From Emmonsiellopsis sp. PD_33 (Eukaryota > Ascomycota > Eurotiomycetes > Onygenales > Ajellomycetaceae), in NCBI GenBank assembly GCA_032988165.1, contig JANTQF010000152.1:1-64000 (forward strand): a stretch of 64,000 nt of DNA, given 5' to 3'. Position numbers and translations under genes: made by a program. The notes below the pieces were generated by a model, which saw only the letters and a list, made by a program, of their open reading frames with translations, was not told the DNA's origin and did not search any database. How positions within the stretch are numbered: position 1 is the stretch's first letter; the number at the start of each line of letters is the position of its first letter. Shown here piece after piece: positions 24,030 to 35,128 of the stretch.

Positions 24030-24235
24030 GGGATTTTCCTTCCCATCCCATCCCATCCCATCTATTTATGGGATAGGACAGGATGGGACATGGGAGAACC
24101 ATTCATGTAATAAGACAGAACATGGGATTTTAATTTGATTACAAGATAGGATATAGGAGCACACATTTTAGTATGAGATGAAATGAGATTAATATCTACA
24201 GGATAAATATATAGAGATAGTTTCCCATCCTGTTC
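24030..24235 (+). repeat. hAT right subterminal repeat array
   Basis: Contains four tandem CCCATs at about 24052-24070, then ATGGGATAGGACAGGATGGG and further ACATGGGATTTT-like units. These are the same motif family, in the same direct orientation, as the left array. It sits just inside the right TIR. Confidence 0.6.
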
Positions 24236-24236
24236 T

Positions 24237-24259
24237 ATTCCATTCCAGTGGCAGCTTTA
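24237..24259 (-). repeat. hAT right terminal inverted repeat
   Basis: Reverse complement of the left end, with one mismatch in 23. It is followed immediately by the target copy AGTAAAAG at 24260-24267. Confidence 0.85.
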
Positions 24260-24267
24260 AGTAAAAG

Positions 24268-25828
24268 CATACTTTAGTAGGAGATACTAACTTTTTCTTT
24301 AACTCCCTATTAAGTTACATTTAGAGGGGAAGATCAAATTTTTAGATATTATTCAAGCTATAACAGTATAACCCCTGTTAGATCCTATGAAGAAGGAAGT
24401 GGGGACAGTGTGTCTACACACTAATTAGAAGGGGTAGATGGTTGAGTATGACTCAATGGAGACTATATAAAGAATAGAAATTAAAGCTACATCTTATCTC
24501 CTAAACATTCTAAAGTATGAGATACTAGTATATATATACTGCCCTGAGGGAAGTATGATCTTTATGACTCAACTAAATATTAAGACTGCCTCTCCCCTGG
24601 AGATGATAGTAATAGTAGCTGATGAAAGACATATAAAGAAGTTAGAAGTATCTTTTTGAATGAGATATTAGAAGTTAAAAGGCATTCTAGGGGGTATTTA
24701 TATTTTTATTTTCTCAAAATTACCTGGTGTTTCTTTCTTTTCAGTTAATATTAGCCTGGCTTATATGAAGGAAGGCTGGCATTTTCAAGTAAAATTATAG
24801 ATAGTAAACTTACTTAAAGGGAAGTATAAGATATGTGGTGAGATACCTACATCTCATATTAATATATATTATCTATTACTTCAAGCAGTGAAGCTTTCTA
24901 TTAGCTCTAGAGTTATTCTTCTAGATGACCTACTAATTAAAACATCTTTTTAATGAATATTATATATATTATTTCTCTTAATGTATGATTAATCTTAGAC
25001 CCTGCCCAGTTCAGATGACTATACAATGCTATTCAGATATGAAAAGTAGATGTTATTCTAGTCTAAAAGGTTAAATTTAATAATAATAGCATTAGTGATT
25101 TAACATCAGCATTCCCATTAGTTTCAGTGGAAGCTCATAATAGATAGAAGAGTAGAGGTGTTGTAATAATCATAAACCTGAAAACAACACAGTGACTGGC
25201 TGAGGAAGAAGACAGCCCAACTAGGAGCTCTTCTCATGTGCTTATAAGAGATATCAGTAGCTGAGTGCTTGTGTGTAGGGTGAAATTCAGGGAGAGACCC
25301 CTGATGATTAGTAATATCTATACTCTAATAGATATAGATATAAAAACATTCTAGCTAAGAATAGTTACCTGCAAGCTGAGCCATCATGAGTGGAAATAAA
25401 ATATAATTAGAGGAGATTAGAACCTCACAGAGGGACCTATGAATCATCATGCCTATAAAGCCCCTAAATGGGGTTGGCTGGAGAGTATAAAAACCCTTAT
25501 TACTATTAGAAGCCCTCTTTATGATATAATAGACTACTGGAGATAAAGGTATTCTTCTGTGAGAGACTATACATTTTTTAGATAGAGAAAGCTAAAGTTA
25601 TATATAGATAGAGTATATCTAAGAGAGGACTAGAGAATAGATATAACTAAGAGTAATATCTTCCTCTTAGAACTTAATATAGATCATCATGCAATGACCC
25701 TTACTCTCAAAATCTCTACTATAATAGATAAAAGAAAGGAGAGATAGCATCTGAAGATGAATACATTAAAGTTCACTCAGATGAGAGATTTTTATTAAAT
25801 GACTTTATAATTACTCAAAATGAGTAAC
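24268..25828 (+). pseudogene. LINE part 1: ORF1-like tail and APE-type endonuclease
   Basis: Continuation of the sequence broken by the hAT. The first 600 bp hold an unassigned region with YIYCPEGSMIFMTQLNIKTA. From about 25,390 the endonuclease of a non-LTR retrotransposon is visible: RGD, stop, NLTEGP (normally GDFNLTE), PKWGWLESIKTLI, DIIDYWR, SVRDYTFFR, YIDRVYLREDW and NIDHHAMTLTL. This order (GDxN, DxWR, YTF, RIDR, SDHxxV) is that of apurinic-type endonucleases. The coding frame is cut at 25,828 by Gypsy-B copy 1. Confidence 0.75.
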
Positions 25829-26288
25829 TATAAGCACACTCTAATATCTAAATGATGACACTACTATATTAGGAATAGAGATGGCACTATATTAGTTGAT
25901 GCTCAGAAGAGATGAGGAGCTGATAAGTAAATTAAACTATTTAAAGCTTAGAGAGGTAGAGTTTATTAATAAGAGTTTTACTAGATTAGAGGAGGTAGAT
26001 ATTTTGATATCATAAAGAGGAGAATATGTAGGTGAATAGATGAGAGGATTTCCAAATATTAGGTAGATTGATAAATAAATTACTGATCTCTAGTAAGTCT
26101 GAGAGATCAGTAACTATTTATATGGAGCTCCCTGAAGCTACTAGATCTATTTATGATGCTGTGCTCTGGCCAGGCCTGAGTAGAACTTTATGATGAGATA
26201 TATGATAATATATATAATAAAGTTTAATGAGGTAGTTGCAGGACATCCAGCCAGTAGAATAATATATTATCAGTATGAGAGCATGATA
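25829..26288 (-). repeat. Gypsy-B1 3' LTR (element orientation)
   Basis: 460 bp; the same sequence recurs at 33,068-33,527 and 40,224-40,683. The outer plus-strand end reads TATAAG where the least-mutated copy (40,224) has TGTAAG. Confidence 0.88.
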
Positions 26289-26982
26289 ATTGCCTCCTTT
26301 TAAAAGAATTTAGTCTCTAAATTTTGGTTACATGAGAAATAGGGAGGCAACAGGGGATTAGAGTGTTGCAAGATAAATATTGAATTTATGCAGGATTATC
26401 ACAGTAACAAGGAGTAGGTAAGATAGAGGAGTATAAATAAGTATTCTTTGCATATAAAAAACTTCCTCTTAGTAACCATCTCATAATGTGCTCTGGTAAG
26501 TCTAAAATCCATCTCAAAAATGCCAGAATGAGTGTGAAAATAAGAGAAAAACACACTGCAAAGGACAGAGCAAAGGCTAATAGAGGAAATAGATTAAAAT
26601 AGCTATATCCACATTTATTCACACCTCCAATATCAAATATAAGTTTAAGAGACTCTGTTGGCCCCCCTTACCTATTATTATCAGTAAGTCTGACATGATA
26701 TCAGAAGAGAAAGATAGAATCTAATATAAAATAGTGCCTCTATTTGTTACTATTTCTACAAATAGGGCCTTTAATTTCAATTCAGAGCCTATATATACTG
26801 TGGGGTTACTGAAATGACTCCAGCACCATCAGAAAGAGAGTGTTAAGAAGAAGAAGAAAGATTTTGAAGATAACATCTGAGAAGTTCTAGAATCTAATAA
26901 CTTCAATATAAGTACTATAGATATGAATCAGTAGTGATAAGTAGCTAATTAGTTTTCTAGTTGACTGATAATTTATTGTCTA
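26289..26982. other. Gypsy-B1 region between 3' LTR and antisense gene
   Basis: Holds the minus-strand purine tract at the LTR and a stretch conserved with copy 2 (for example CTCTGTTGGCCCCCCT near 26,650). In copy 2 an ATG at 41,017 could start the antisense gene, but the corresponding triplet here is ACA. Probably the 5' part and promoter of the antisense gene. Confidence 0.4.
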
Positions 26983-27752
26983 GGCCCAGTACTGATGATT
27001 CTGTCAGTAACTCTCTATGTTCTTCTCTGTTAGAAGATCATAAGGATGGAGCCCTCTATATAAAGGGTTATTTTGAGTAGTTAGTAGAGGCAGAAGGCTC
27101 TTTAGAGTTAGAGAATGAGAAAGAGGAGAAGAATGAGGATGAAGATGAGAATAAGAAAATTAATTAGTATAAGCTAAATCTCTCTTTAGAGTCTTCTGAG
27201 TTCTCTGATTTTAATTCTAACCTCTCTAAGAAGTTAGAAGCTAATGATACCCTGATGGAGAAATACTATGCAGGTTGAGCTTCCTACCTGCACTGTATAA
27301 AGCTTTTCTGTAATGACTAGGGGATAGTGTGTGTGAAGTAATCACAGTATAATAACTATAAGTATTATTATAAAAATAACACATACTACTATTCTGTAAG
27401 TACTATTTCTCTGCCTATTCAGTTGTAACATGATTCCTAATAAAAACTATAGGTGCTGGCAAGATTCCATGAAAAACTGTGAAAGATATAGAAGCTGATA
27501 GATCTCAGCTGTATAGAATATGACATTCAGAAGTATCTTAAGATCTTCTATCATTAATTCACCTTTAATATAGAAATCTACATTAGAAAGAGAGTGTCTA
27601 CTGAAGAGTAAGTTACTTCCACACCTATCTTAATAAGTTTAGAGTGTGCTGCCCTGCTGCATCAGATCATAAAGAAGTTGAAGGAGCAGAAGGAGGAGCT
27701 TTAAGAGATAAAGGAATTACTAAAGAAGATGATAAATATAAAATCCCTTTAG
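26983..27752 (+). pseudogene. Antisense accessory gene of Gypsy-B, copy 1 (two exons)
   Basis: Lies downstream of pol but on the opposite strand. The frame gives an acidic block (LELENEKEEKNEDEDENKK), then a Cys-rich segment whose cysteines are partly mutated (YLHCIKLFCND, stop, GIVCVK). A candidate 57-bp intron follows at 27,396-27,452 (GTAAGT to CTATAG with an upstream CTAAT). Exon 2 reads VLARFHEKL, RKRVSTEE, ECAALLHQIIKKLKEQ and KELLKKM, a coiled-coil end. The same frame, intron and order occur in copy 2 (41,377-42,115). The true start upstream of 26,983 is not resolved. No known family recognised; a zinc-binding, acidic, coiled-coil protein is all the sequence supports. Confidence 0.6.
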
Positions 27753-28196
27753 ATGATACTGACATGTAAACTAATAGTAGAATAAATAAAAGTAAAGGAG
27801 GAAGAGATGTATTCTGTTAATTGAAAGATATAAAGTTATAACTGAAAGTAGATTGTCCTGAAGTGTCTGTAGTATCTATATGGAGAGAGTGTTTATCTTT
27901 TTCTTTTACTTTTCTTTTTTCTTCTGTAGTGCCTTTGAGCTAAAGAATATTAAATTGTTTATTTGAGTCTTTTGGGTATAATACTCTTTCTAATTTCTTT
28001 CCTGATGTGAGTTGACAATCTCATTAAACTCCTAAAACCCTTTAGAAAAACTAGGAGAAAAGTATTATCTATTCTTAGATCATGAAAACCTATCTACCTA
28101 CTTAAAAACTTAGTGGGAGAAAAGAGTAGGGAGCTAGTGCTTTCTCTTTCTATTTAACTTTTAACCATAAGGAACTCTCACATCTTAATTCTGATT

Positions 28197-31100
28197 AGCA
28201 GCCTCCCAGGCTGTGATAAGGTCCTTTGAATTTTCTAAATTATTCAATAGTTCTTATGTATTCTCTGAAGTGGGATATCCTTCCCATTTAACTAAGTACT
28301 TTGATTTATTGTTTTATTCTAGTTGTTTATTTAAAATATTCTCCACTATATACTTTAAATCTCCTTCAATTTCAATGCTATCAGGGCAAGATGGTTCTAA
28401 TCCTACTCATTGTTGGTAAGGTTCCAAGAGAGACACATGAAAAATGGAGTGTATTCAATCAAAAGAATGAGGTAATTAAACTTGATAAGTCTATCTGCTA
28501 ATAATTTTGATAATTAGAAATAAATCAAGTTAATAATTATCTAGCTTTTTGCAAGGTCTAGTCATTTTAATGTTCTTTGCTAATAAAAGAACTTCATCTC
28601 TAATATTAAATGATATTAGCTTATATTTTTAATTATAATATGTTACTTGCTTATCAGTAGCATGTTGTAGGCTAGTTATCAACCTCTCATATATTTCTAT
28701 TAATATATTAAGTCTCTTTATAATATCTAGAACTTCTTGAGGTTTTTAATTGATAGTAGAGCTTGCCTCCCTCTTAGAGGTGTCATCTGCAACATCTCAG
28801 AGTAAATCTAGATTAAATCCCATAAATGTGAAGAAAGGAGATACTTCCATTAAAGCTTGTTTAGCATTATTATATGTAAATTGTGCTGTTGAAAGATGCT
28901 ACATCCAATTGTCTTAATAATAGGTATAATAAATTTAGAAATAGTGCTCAAGGATTTGATTTTGATGTTCTGTTTGACCATCAGTTTGAGGATGAAAAGC
29001 TGTACTTAAATTTTAGCATATATAAAGATGGTAGTAGAAAGCTGACTAAAAATAATTGGTAAATAAGAACCTACAGTCTGTTATTAATAATAATGAAGGA
29101 TCATATTTATAGATAATAGAATTTATGAAAAGTTCAGTAAGCTCTAATGCTTTAATAGTCTTCAAACAAGAGATATATTTAGCTATCTTAGTAAAATGGT
29201 CCACAATGATCAAGATACTATCATATTTTTAACCTTTAAATTGAGACTTAGGCAGGTCAATGATGAAATCCATTGATATTAATTTCCAGAAACAATTAGA
29301 AATAGATAGAGCTGACAAGGCACTATATGAGTAGTATTTTAGCAATTTCACTCTTTTGTAGATATTGTATGTGTTAATAAACTTCAAAACATTCTGATGA
29401 ATTTCCTTCTAATAATACTTCCTTTAAAGTAATTTTTTAGTTTTTACTATATCAAAATGACCTGCATGTGAATCATCATAATAGATTCATAGTAACTCTT
29501 GTCTTAGAGCTCTACTAGTAGAAATAAAAATAAATTCATTAAATGTTAGAAGGTTATAATCTCCTATTAACCATCCTTTTAACTTAGCTGCTAGCTTTAA
29601 ATCTTCAAGCCTGCTATTTGAATTCAACCTAGGTTCTTCACAACCTTTTAGCTCTTGAATTTGAGATACATAAAAGGTGTCCCTATCTTATACCTCCTTA
29701 ATGAATTCTTGAAGCATCTTAGAGGGAAGTTTATAGCTTATTTCATCTAAAGTAACATCTGTTGCAGCCAGATGTGATACAAGACATTCTAGACTATTAG
29801 TATCAGCTTTATCAAGCATTATTATCTCAGTCAGTTTAATATTACTAATTCAGCTGTCTGAAGTAGCCTCTGCAGCTCTGAATTAAAATCTATAACTAGG
29901 TATAATTAAATCCCATGCAGCCAGTTTTTTCTGCAATGTAGGAAGTGCTTTATCAACATCTTTCTCCCACAGGATTATTTCATAGTTTAGCCACTGCAAA
30001 GGCACATTAGCTGGGTTAAGCTGGCCAGGACAATAATGAATATAAAAATTATATTCAGATAATAACTCAGCCCATCTAGCCTGTCTTACAGATAGTTTCT
30101 TGGTGGTAAAGAAATAATGCAAATTTGCATGATCTGAAAGAACTTGAATAGGAAAATTACTACCCTACAGATAGTATTATCAAGTTTTGAATGATTTAAT
30201 AATTATAAGGAGTTCTTAATTATATATATTGTACTATTATTACATTAGATTTAATTTTCTTGAAAAGAAAGCTACTGAAGCCCAGTCTTGCCTATAAGTT
30301 ATAAGTGAATAGGAGCCTTCTCACCTACTAAACCTATTTTAATTTGGGTTTTCCATCAACTAGAATAATATTCTATAAATATTAAATTCAGAGGCATCTA
30401 TCTCCAGTTGAACAGATTAATTGGGGTTAAAATAGTTAAGGAGTATTGCTTCTGTAAAGGCCTTTTTGATTGCAGCTAATACTGCCCTGACATCTTTAGT
30501 GAAATGAAATGGCCCAGGTTTCTTGCCTTTAATACTATCTTTAAGTAACTTAGTTATAGGAGCCATTATTTGAGAATAAGTATATATAAATTTCCAGTAA
30601 AAATTCATAAAACCTAGGAAAACTTGCACTTCTCAAAATGTATATAGTTCAGGCTATTTCAAGATGATAGCTATACAAACTTGATCCATATAGACTCCAT
30701 TAACACCCACTATAAACCCAAGAAATTCCACTTCCTGGGCAAAGAACATACACTTTGATTCCTTAGTAAAAAGACTATATTATCAGAGACATTCTAAGAC
30801 CTATCAAATGTACTCCTCATGCTCTTCTTCAGTATCTGAAAAGATAAGAATATCATTAAGGTAGATAACACATGAGATATCAAGTAGGCCCCAAAGTACC
30901 TGATTGATATAAGTTTGAAATATAGCCAGAGCATTGTAGAGATCTAAGGGGAGAACTAGATATTCAAAATTATTATATTTTATTCAAAAAGTAGTCTTTT
31001 ATTTATCATCCTTCTTTATCTGAATTTAATAATAAGCATCTCACAAATTAAGCTTTGAAAAATACTTTTTCCTGGATAATTAATCCATCATCTCATCAAT

Positions 31101-32996
31101 TAAAGGTAAAGAAGTACAATCTTTAATTGTTATCTTATTTAGACCTCTATAGTCTACATATAGATATAATCTATCATCCTTCTTAGGTACAAATAGGATG
31201 GGAGCCCTTACAGGGCTTCAAGAGGATTAAATTCAATTTTATAATTACATGTCCTCAAGATATTTCTGAAGTGTTTCTAGCTCAATTACTAATAGATTAT
31301 AAAGTGAACTGTACAGTAGTAACTCACCATTATGTAGGTTGATTTCATGAGTAACTCATCTAATATCAGCTAGCTTTAAAGCTTCTTTTTTGGAGAAAAC
31401 ATCTTGAAAATCTTGAAAAATCTTGATGATTTAAGGGTCTGCCATATTCAGAGAATTGATGTTAGGAATTAACCATGCCTAACTGTCTTTAGGATTATTC
31501 ACATCTACTAAAACATTACTAGATATGTAATAGATGCATGGTTCATCTTTAACTAATGCTATAAACTCAGAGGGATTCTTAATAGAAATCTGTATATCAG
31601 TGAGTTGAAAATACCATGTTTAAGCAACCTAGTCAACTAATGGGTTATTAGTAAGTGTCCAAGGCATGCTCAAAATAATGTCCTTATACATCATATTAAT
31701 AACTTCAAAAGATAGGTTTCCTCCTTGCAAAAAATCCTCTGAGTCAGTTATTTAGTAGATTATATCAATAAGGCTATAGTGATAGGAATAAGTTCTATTG
31801 GCAAACTATACTATATTATGAGTAGTAGATTTTGACACTTTCCAACCACATAACTCTGTAAAATTGACTGAAATACAGTCTACTTCCAAACTGGGGTTGA
31901 ATAGACACCTAATTGAAAGTGTCCTAGTAAAAGTATCAAGTTGAATGATTATATATAACTAATAATCTTTTAACTTTCTTAAAGGTTCTAAGAGATCAGA
32001 TTAGTCAAAGGGATCTATGATTTCCATTCTAGATGAGAAGTCTAAGTGTAATTATTCCTAAGGATTATCTGATGTATTAATTACTGAGATTTTGATAATA
32101 TCCTTAGGATCCTTTTTCTTAGATCAACAATCAGAAGTATAGTGGCCTGGCTTGCCACAGTTATAGTAAAGGTTCTTATCCTTGTGTTTATCCTGTTCTT
32201 ATTAAGAAAGGAGATTCTTTGAAGCAGATTGATTCTACTTCTTAAGGTCACTCCATTGATATTTGTAGCCTTCTTATTGAAGATTAGTATTCTGATTCTT
32301 ATTGAGATTAGACTGCTCACTAGTAGGTTATTTAGGGGTTCTAGTTTTCTTAAGTTAGGTTTGAAGATGAGAAGTGAGGTTAACTAGTTGAATCTGATCC
32401 ATAGAAATCTCTTGGTAGTTGTTAATTATATTCTGAATAGAAAGGTGCAACTTAGCATAGAAAAGCTGTGTTTATAAAGTTTTGAGGTCAAGTTCAAGCT
32501 CATTCCAGTATTCATTAAAGGTGGCTTTAAAAGCATGAACAGTTTGACTCTCTTATTAGGTAAGGCTATAGAATTAAGTAGCAGCTATATAGCCTTAGTT
32601 TCAGTGGTCTTTAATTTGATTCATGAGGAATTCTTTGAACTGTTTCCAAGTGTACATAGTATCTGTATTATGAAGTTTATTTTTCTTGATACTCCAAGTA
32701 GTCCTAATAGTGCCATGTAGATGAGTAGTAGTATATAGGATACAAAACCTATCTTATTTAAAATGATTAGGAGTAAGTTCATATTTTCATTTAAAGAAAT
32801 GAGTAAAGATTTGATATTTCATAATATTATTTCTATAATAAGGCTTAGGATCTCCAGTCTTGATTTCATGAGGTTTAGTTAAGAATAGACCTTCTTGATT
32901 CCAATTCAGTGATGTATCAGCTGAAGGAGTTTGATGATCTTCTGATAAGATAGATATATTATTAGAAAAGACATCAGATTCAGTATGAATATTCAT
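28197..32996 (-). pseudogene. Gypsy-B1 gag-pol with chromodomain, decayed
   Basis: The gag ATG at 32,996 opens MNIHTESDVFSNN and then SLNWNQEGLFLTKPHEIKTG. A zinc knuckle near 32,165-32,115 reads YNCGKPGHYTSDC, with its first Cys changed to Tyr. RT lies at about 31,320-30,660 with YLND at 30,852-30,863, then FLGFMNFYWKFIYTYSQI. RNase H ends near 29,885 with YCPGQLNPANVPLQWL. Integrase fills about 29,800-28,600. A chromodomain near 28,390-28,215 reads YLVKWEGYPTSENT followed by a stop and ELLNNLENSKDLITAWEAA. In-frame stops are frequent and explained by C-to-T or G-to-A changes. Confidence 0.82.
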
Positions 32997-33067
32997 GGCC
33001 TATTAGTTTAAAGAGTTCAACATATTAATGAATGCTGATCTGAGGTAGACTGAGCAGCAATTTAAAT

Positions 33068-33527
33068 TATAAGTATGCTTCAATATCTAAATGATAATAC
33101 TACTATATTAGGAATAGAGATAGTACTGTATCAGTTGATGCTCAGAAGGAATGAGGAGTCAATAAGTAAATTAGATTATTTAGAGCTTAGAGAGGTAGAG
33201 TTCATTAATAAGAGCTTTATTAGACTAGAGGAGGTAGATATCTTAATATCATAAAAGAGAGAATATGTAGGTAAATAGGTGAGAAAATTTTCAAACATTA
33301 AATAGATTGATAAATGAATCACTGATCTCCAGCAAGTCTGAGAGGTCAGTAGCTATCTATATGGAGCTCTCTAGAGCTACTGAATCTATCTATGATACTG
33401 TGCTCCAGTCAGGCCCAGGCAGAACTCTATGATGAGATATATGATAATATATATAATGAAGTTTAATGAGGTGATTGCAGGACATCTAGCCAGTAGAATA
33501 ACATATTACTGGTGTGAGAGTATAATA
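33068..33527 (-). repeat. Gypsy-B1 5' LTR (element orientation)
   Basis: 460 bp, followed by the target copy GTAAC. No clear tRNA primer site was recognised inside it, toward 33,067. Confidence 0.88.
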
Positions 33528-33532
33528 GTAAC

Positions 33533-34895
33533 TCACTAGTTAAGTAGGTAGTATATAAGATTCTGATCTAGTAAATCTTTCATGAAGAAAAGAGAATGTC
33601 AGTAAAGACATCTAAATATCTAAGATTTATAGTGGTTAGAAAGTAATTGACTCTTATTAAGAGAAGATAGTAAGGCATCTTAAATGAGGCATTAGAAGGA
33701 AAAATAAGAGTAGTCACTACACAGAAGGAATAGCTGAACTAATAATATTATAATAGCTACTCCTATAATGCACTGGCAAAGCACATACTTCTTAATGAGA
33801 AATCTAATAAGTGATTCTATTAGAGGGTAAAGTATGAAGTAGATCAAGAGATTATCACACTTTATATTATAAATGAAATGAAGACTACAAAAGAAGTTAA
33901 AATACTAGAGATAGCTGAATAATTCTATAATAAGCTCTTCTCAGAGAAATATTATAATTAGAAGGCTATGAACTATCTACTTCAGCATTTAACAGTAAGA
34001 GTAATAATAGAGCAAGTAGAGTCTTTAATATAAGTAATCTCAGAAGAAAAGGTACTCTTCTTGATAAAATAGGTAGCTCTGAGAAGGTCATCTAAAGAGG
34101 ATGGCCTCTTAAATGAGTTCTACAAAGTAATGCTGATGCACTGTCAAGTAGTAAGTATAACCTCAAGAATTACTAAAGTACTGAGGACTGTATTTAATTA
34201 AATCCTAATGAAGGGCTGGGTACTAAATGAATGAAATATAAAGATAATCTCTATTATATTTAAAAATAAAGGAGACCTCTGAGACCTAAAGTTTTACAGG
34301 CTTATAACTCTAATAGGGGTTAACTACAAGATCCTCACATTCATACTGATGGTAAGATTAATAGCTGTATTAGATAGAGTATTAGAACTCTATCAGACTA
34401 CCTTCTTATTTGAAAGGATAATTAATGATAATATAAGAACAGTGCAGATGTGCCTAGCTTGTGCTAGATAGACTTAGAAATCTCTAGCACTACTATTTCT
34501 GAATCAGAAAAAAGTCTATAATCAAGTCAGTTATAACTTCTTCTGAAAGATGATGAGACATATAGGTCTACCAGAATAATTTATTAAGATAATATAAGTT
34601 CTATATGTAAACTTTTTGCCAAACTATATATTAATGACTATCTAAGAGAGAAGGTCCTAATATAAAGTAGAGTATGCTAGAATGATCCTCTAAGCTATTT
34701 ACTCTTCATATTAGTAATAGAGACTCTAGTGTATTGTCTGTAAGACTTAGAAATTAAGGGTGTAAAGGCTGAACATTGTAAGCTAATGAGTATGATATAT
34801 ACTAATAATACAGTGATTATCCTTAAGAACTAGATTGAGGTAGACCACACAGCTAAGATACTATATACTACACACACAGCATTGCTTTTATAGCA
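33533..34895 (+). pseudogene. LINE part 2: reverse transcriptase, catalytic motif lost
   Basis: Resumes directly after the GTAAC target copy. It reads EFYKVMLMHCQ, NEYNIKIISIIFKNKGDL-type text, FYRLITLIGVNYKILTFILM, LERVLELYQTTFLFERIINDN, NQKKVYNQVSYNFF and GLPE, then the YADD region at 34,798-34,809, which now reads YTNN, followed by TVIIL. The motif order is that of non-LTR RTs (L1/I-like; not typed further). It is cut at 34,895 by Gypsy-C, so the 3' end of the LINE lies outside the window. Confidence 0.8.
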
Positions 34896-35128
34896 TGTAG
34901 TAGCTTAGTCAGCCCTGATGGCCTCAGTGACATATAGATGTCATGGAGCCTCCACACTCTGAAGAGAATCAAGCCTTTTTCTACAAATCTTATTATGCAC
35001 TGTGTTTTTATTACAATTAGTAGCATGTCTCTAAGTTTGATGGGTTAACTGAAGAGCTATGATCCCTATCTGTGAGTTTTTACTGGGCTAACCCCCTTCA
35101 CTGATGATAGACTACTGGGATGTCTGTG

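Larger units (their letters stand above)
9638..24259 (-). mobile_element. Giant hAT DNA transposon with Gypsy-A nested inside
   Basis: Both ends carry the same terminal inverted repeat, TAAAGCTGCCACTGGAATGG. They are flanked by a perfect 8-bp direct repeat AGTAAAAG (9630-9637 and 24260-24267), the target-site length of the hAT superfamily. A minus-strand transposase with hAT motifs lies inside (11,100-13,347). Subtracting Gypsy-A and its duplicated 5 bp leaves about 9 kb, long for hAT. The extra space holds a divergent gene pair (21,600-23,845) and a minisatellite. The ends and target duplication are read directly; transposition is no longer possible given the stops in the transposase. Confidence 0.85.
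25829..33527 (-). mobile_element. Gypsy-B copy 1, complete chromovirus with antisense gene
   Basis: Two 460-bp LTRs (25,829-26,288 and 33,068-33,527) are flanked by GTAAC on both sides (25,824-25,828 and 33,528-33,532). gag-pol runs on the minus strand from 32,996 to about 28,197. A purine tract (AAAAGGAGGCAAT on the minus strand) abuts the 3' LTR at 26,288. Between pol and that LTR about 1.9 kb holds a gene on the opposite strand. It is inserted in the LINE between endonuclease and RT. Confidence 0.9.
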
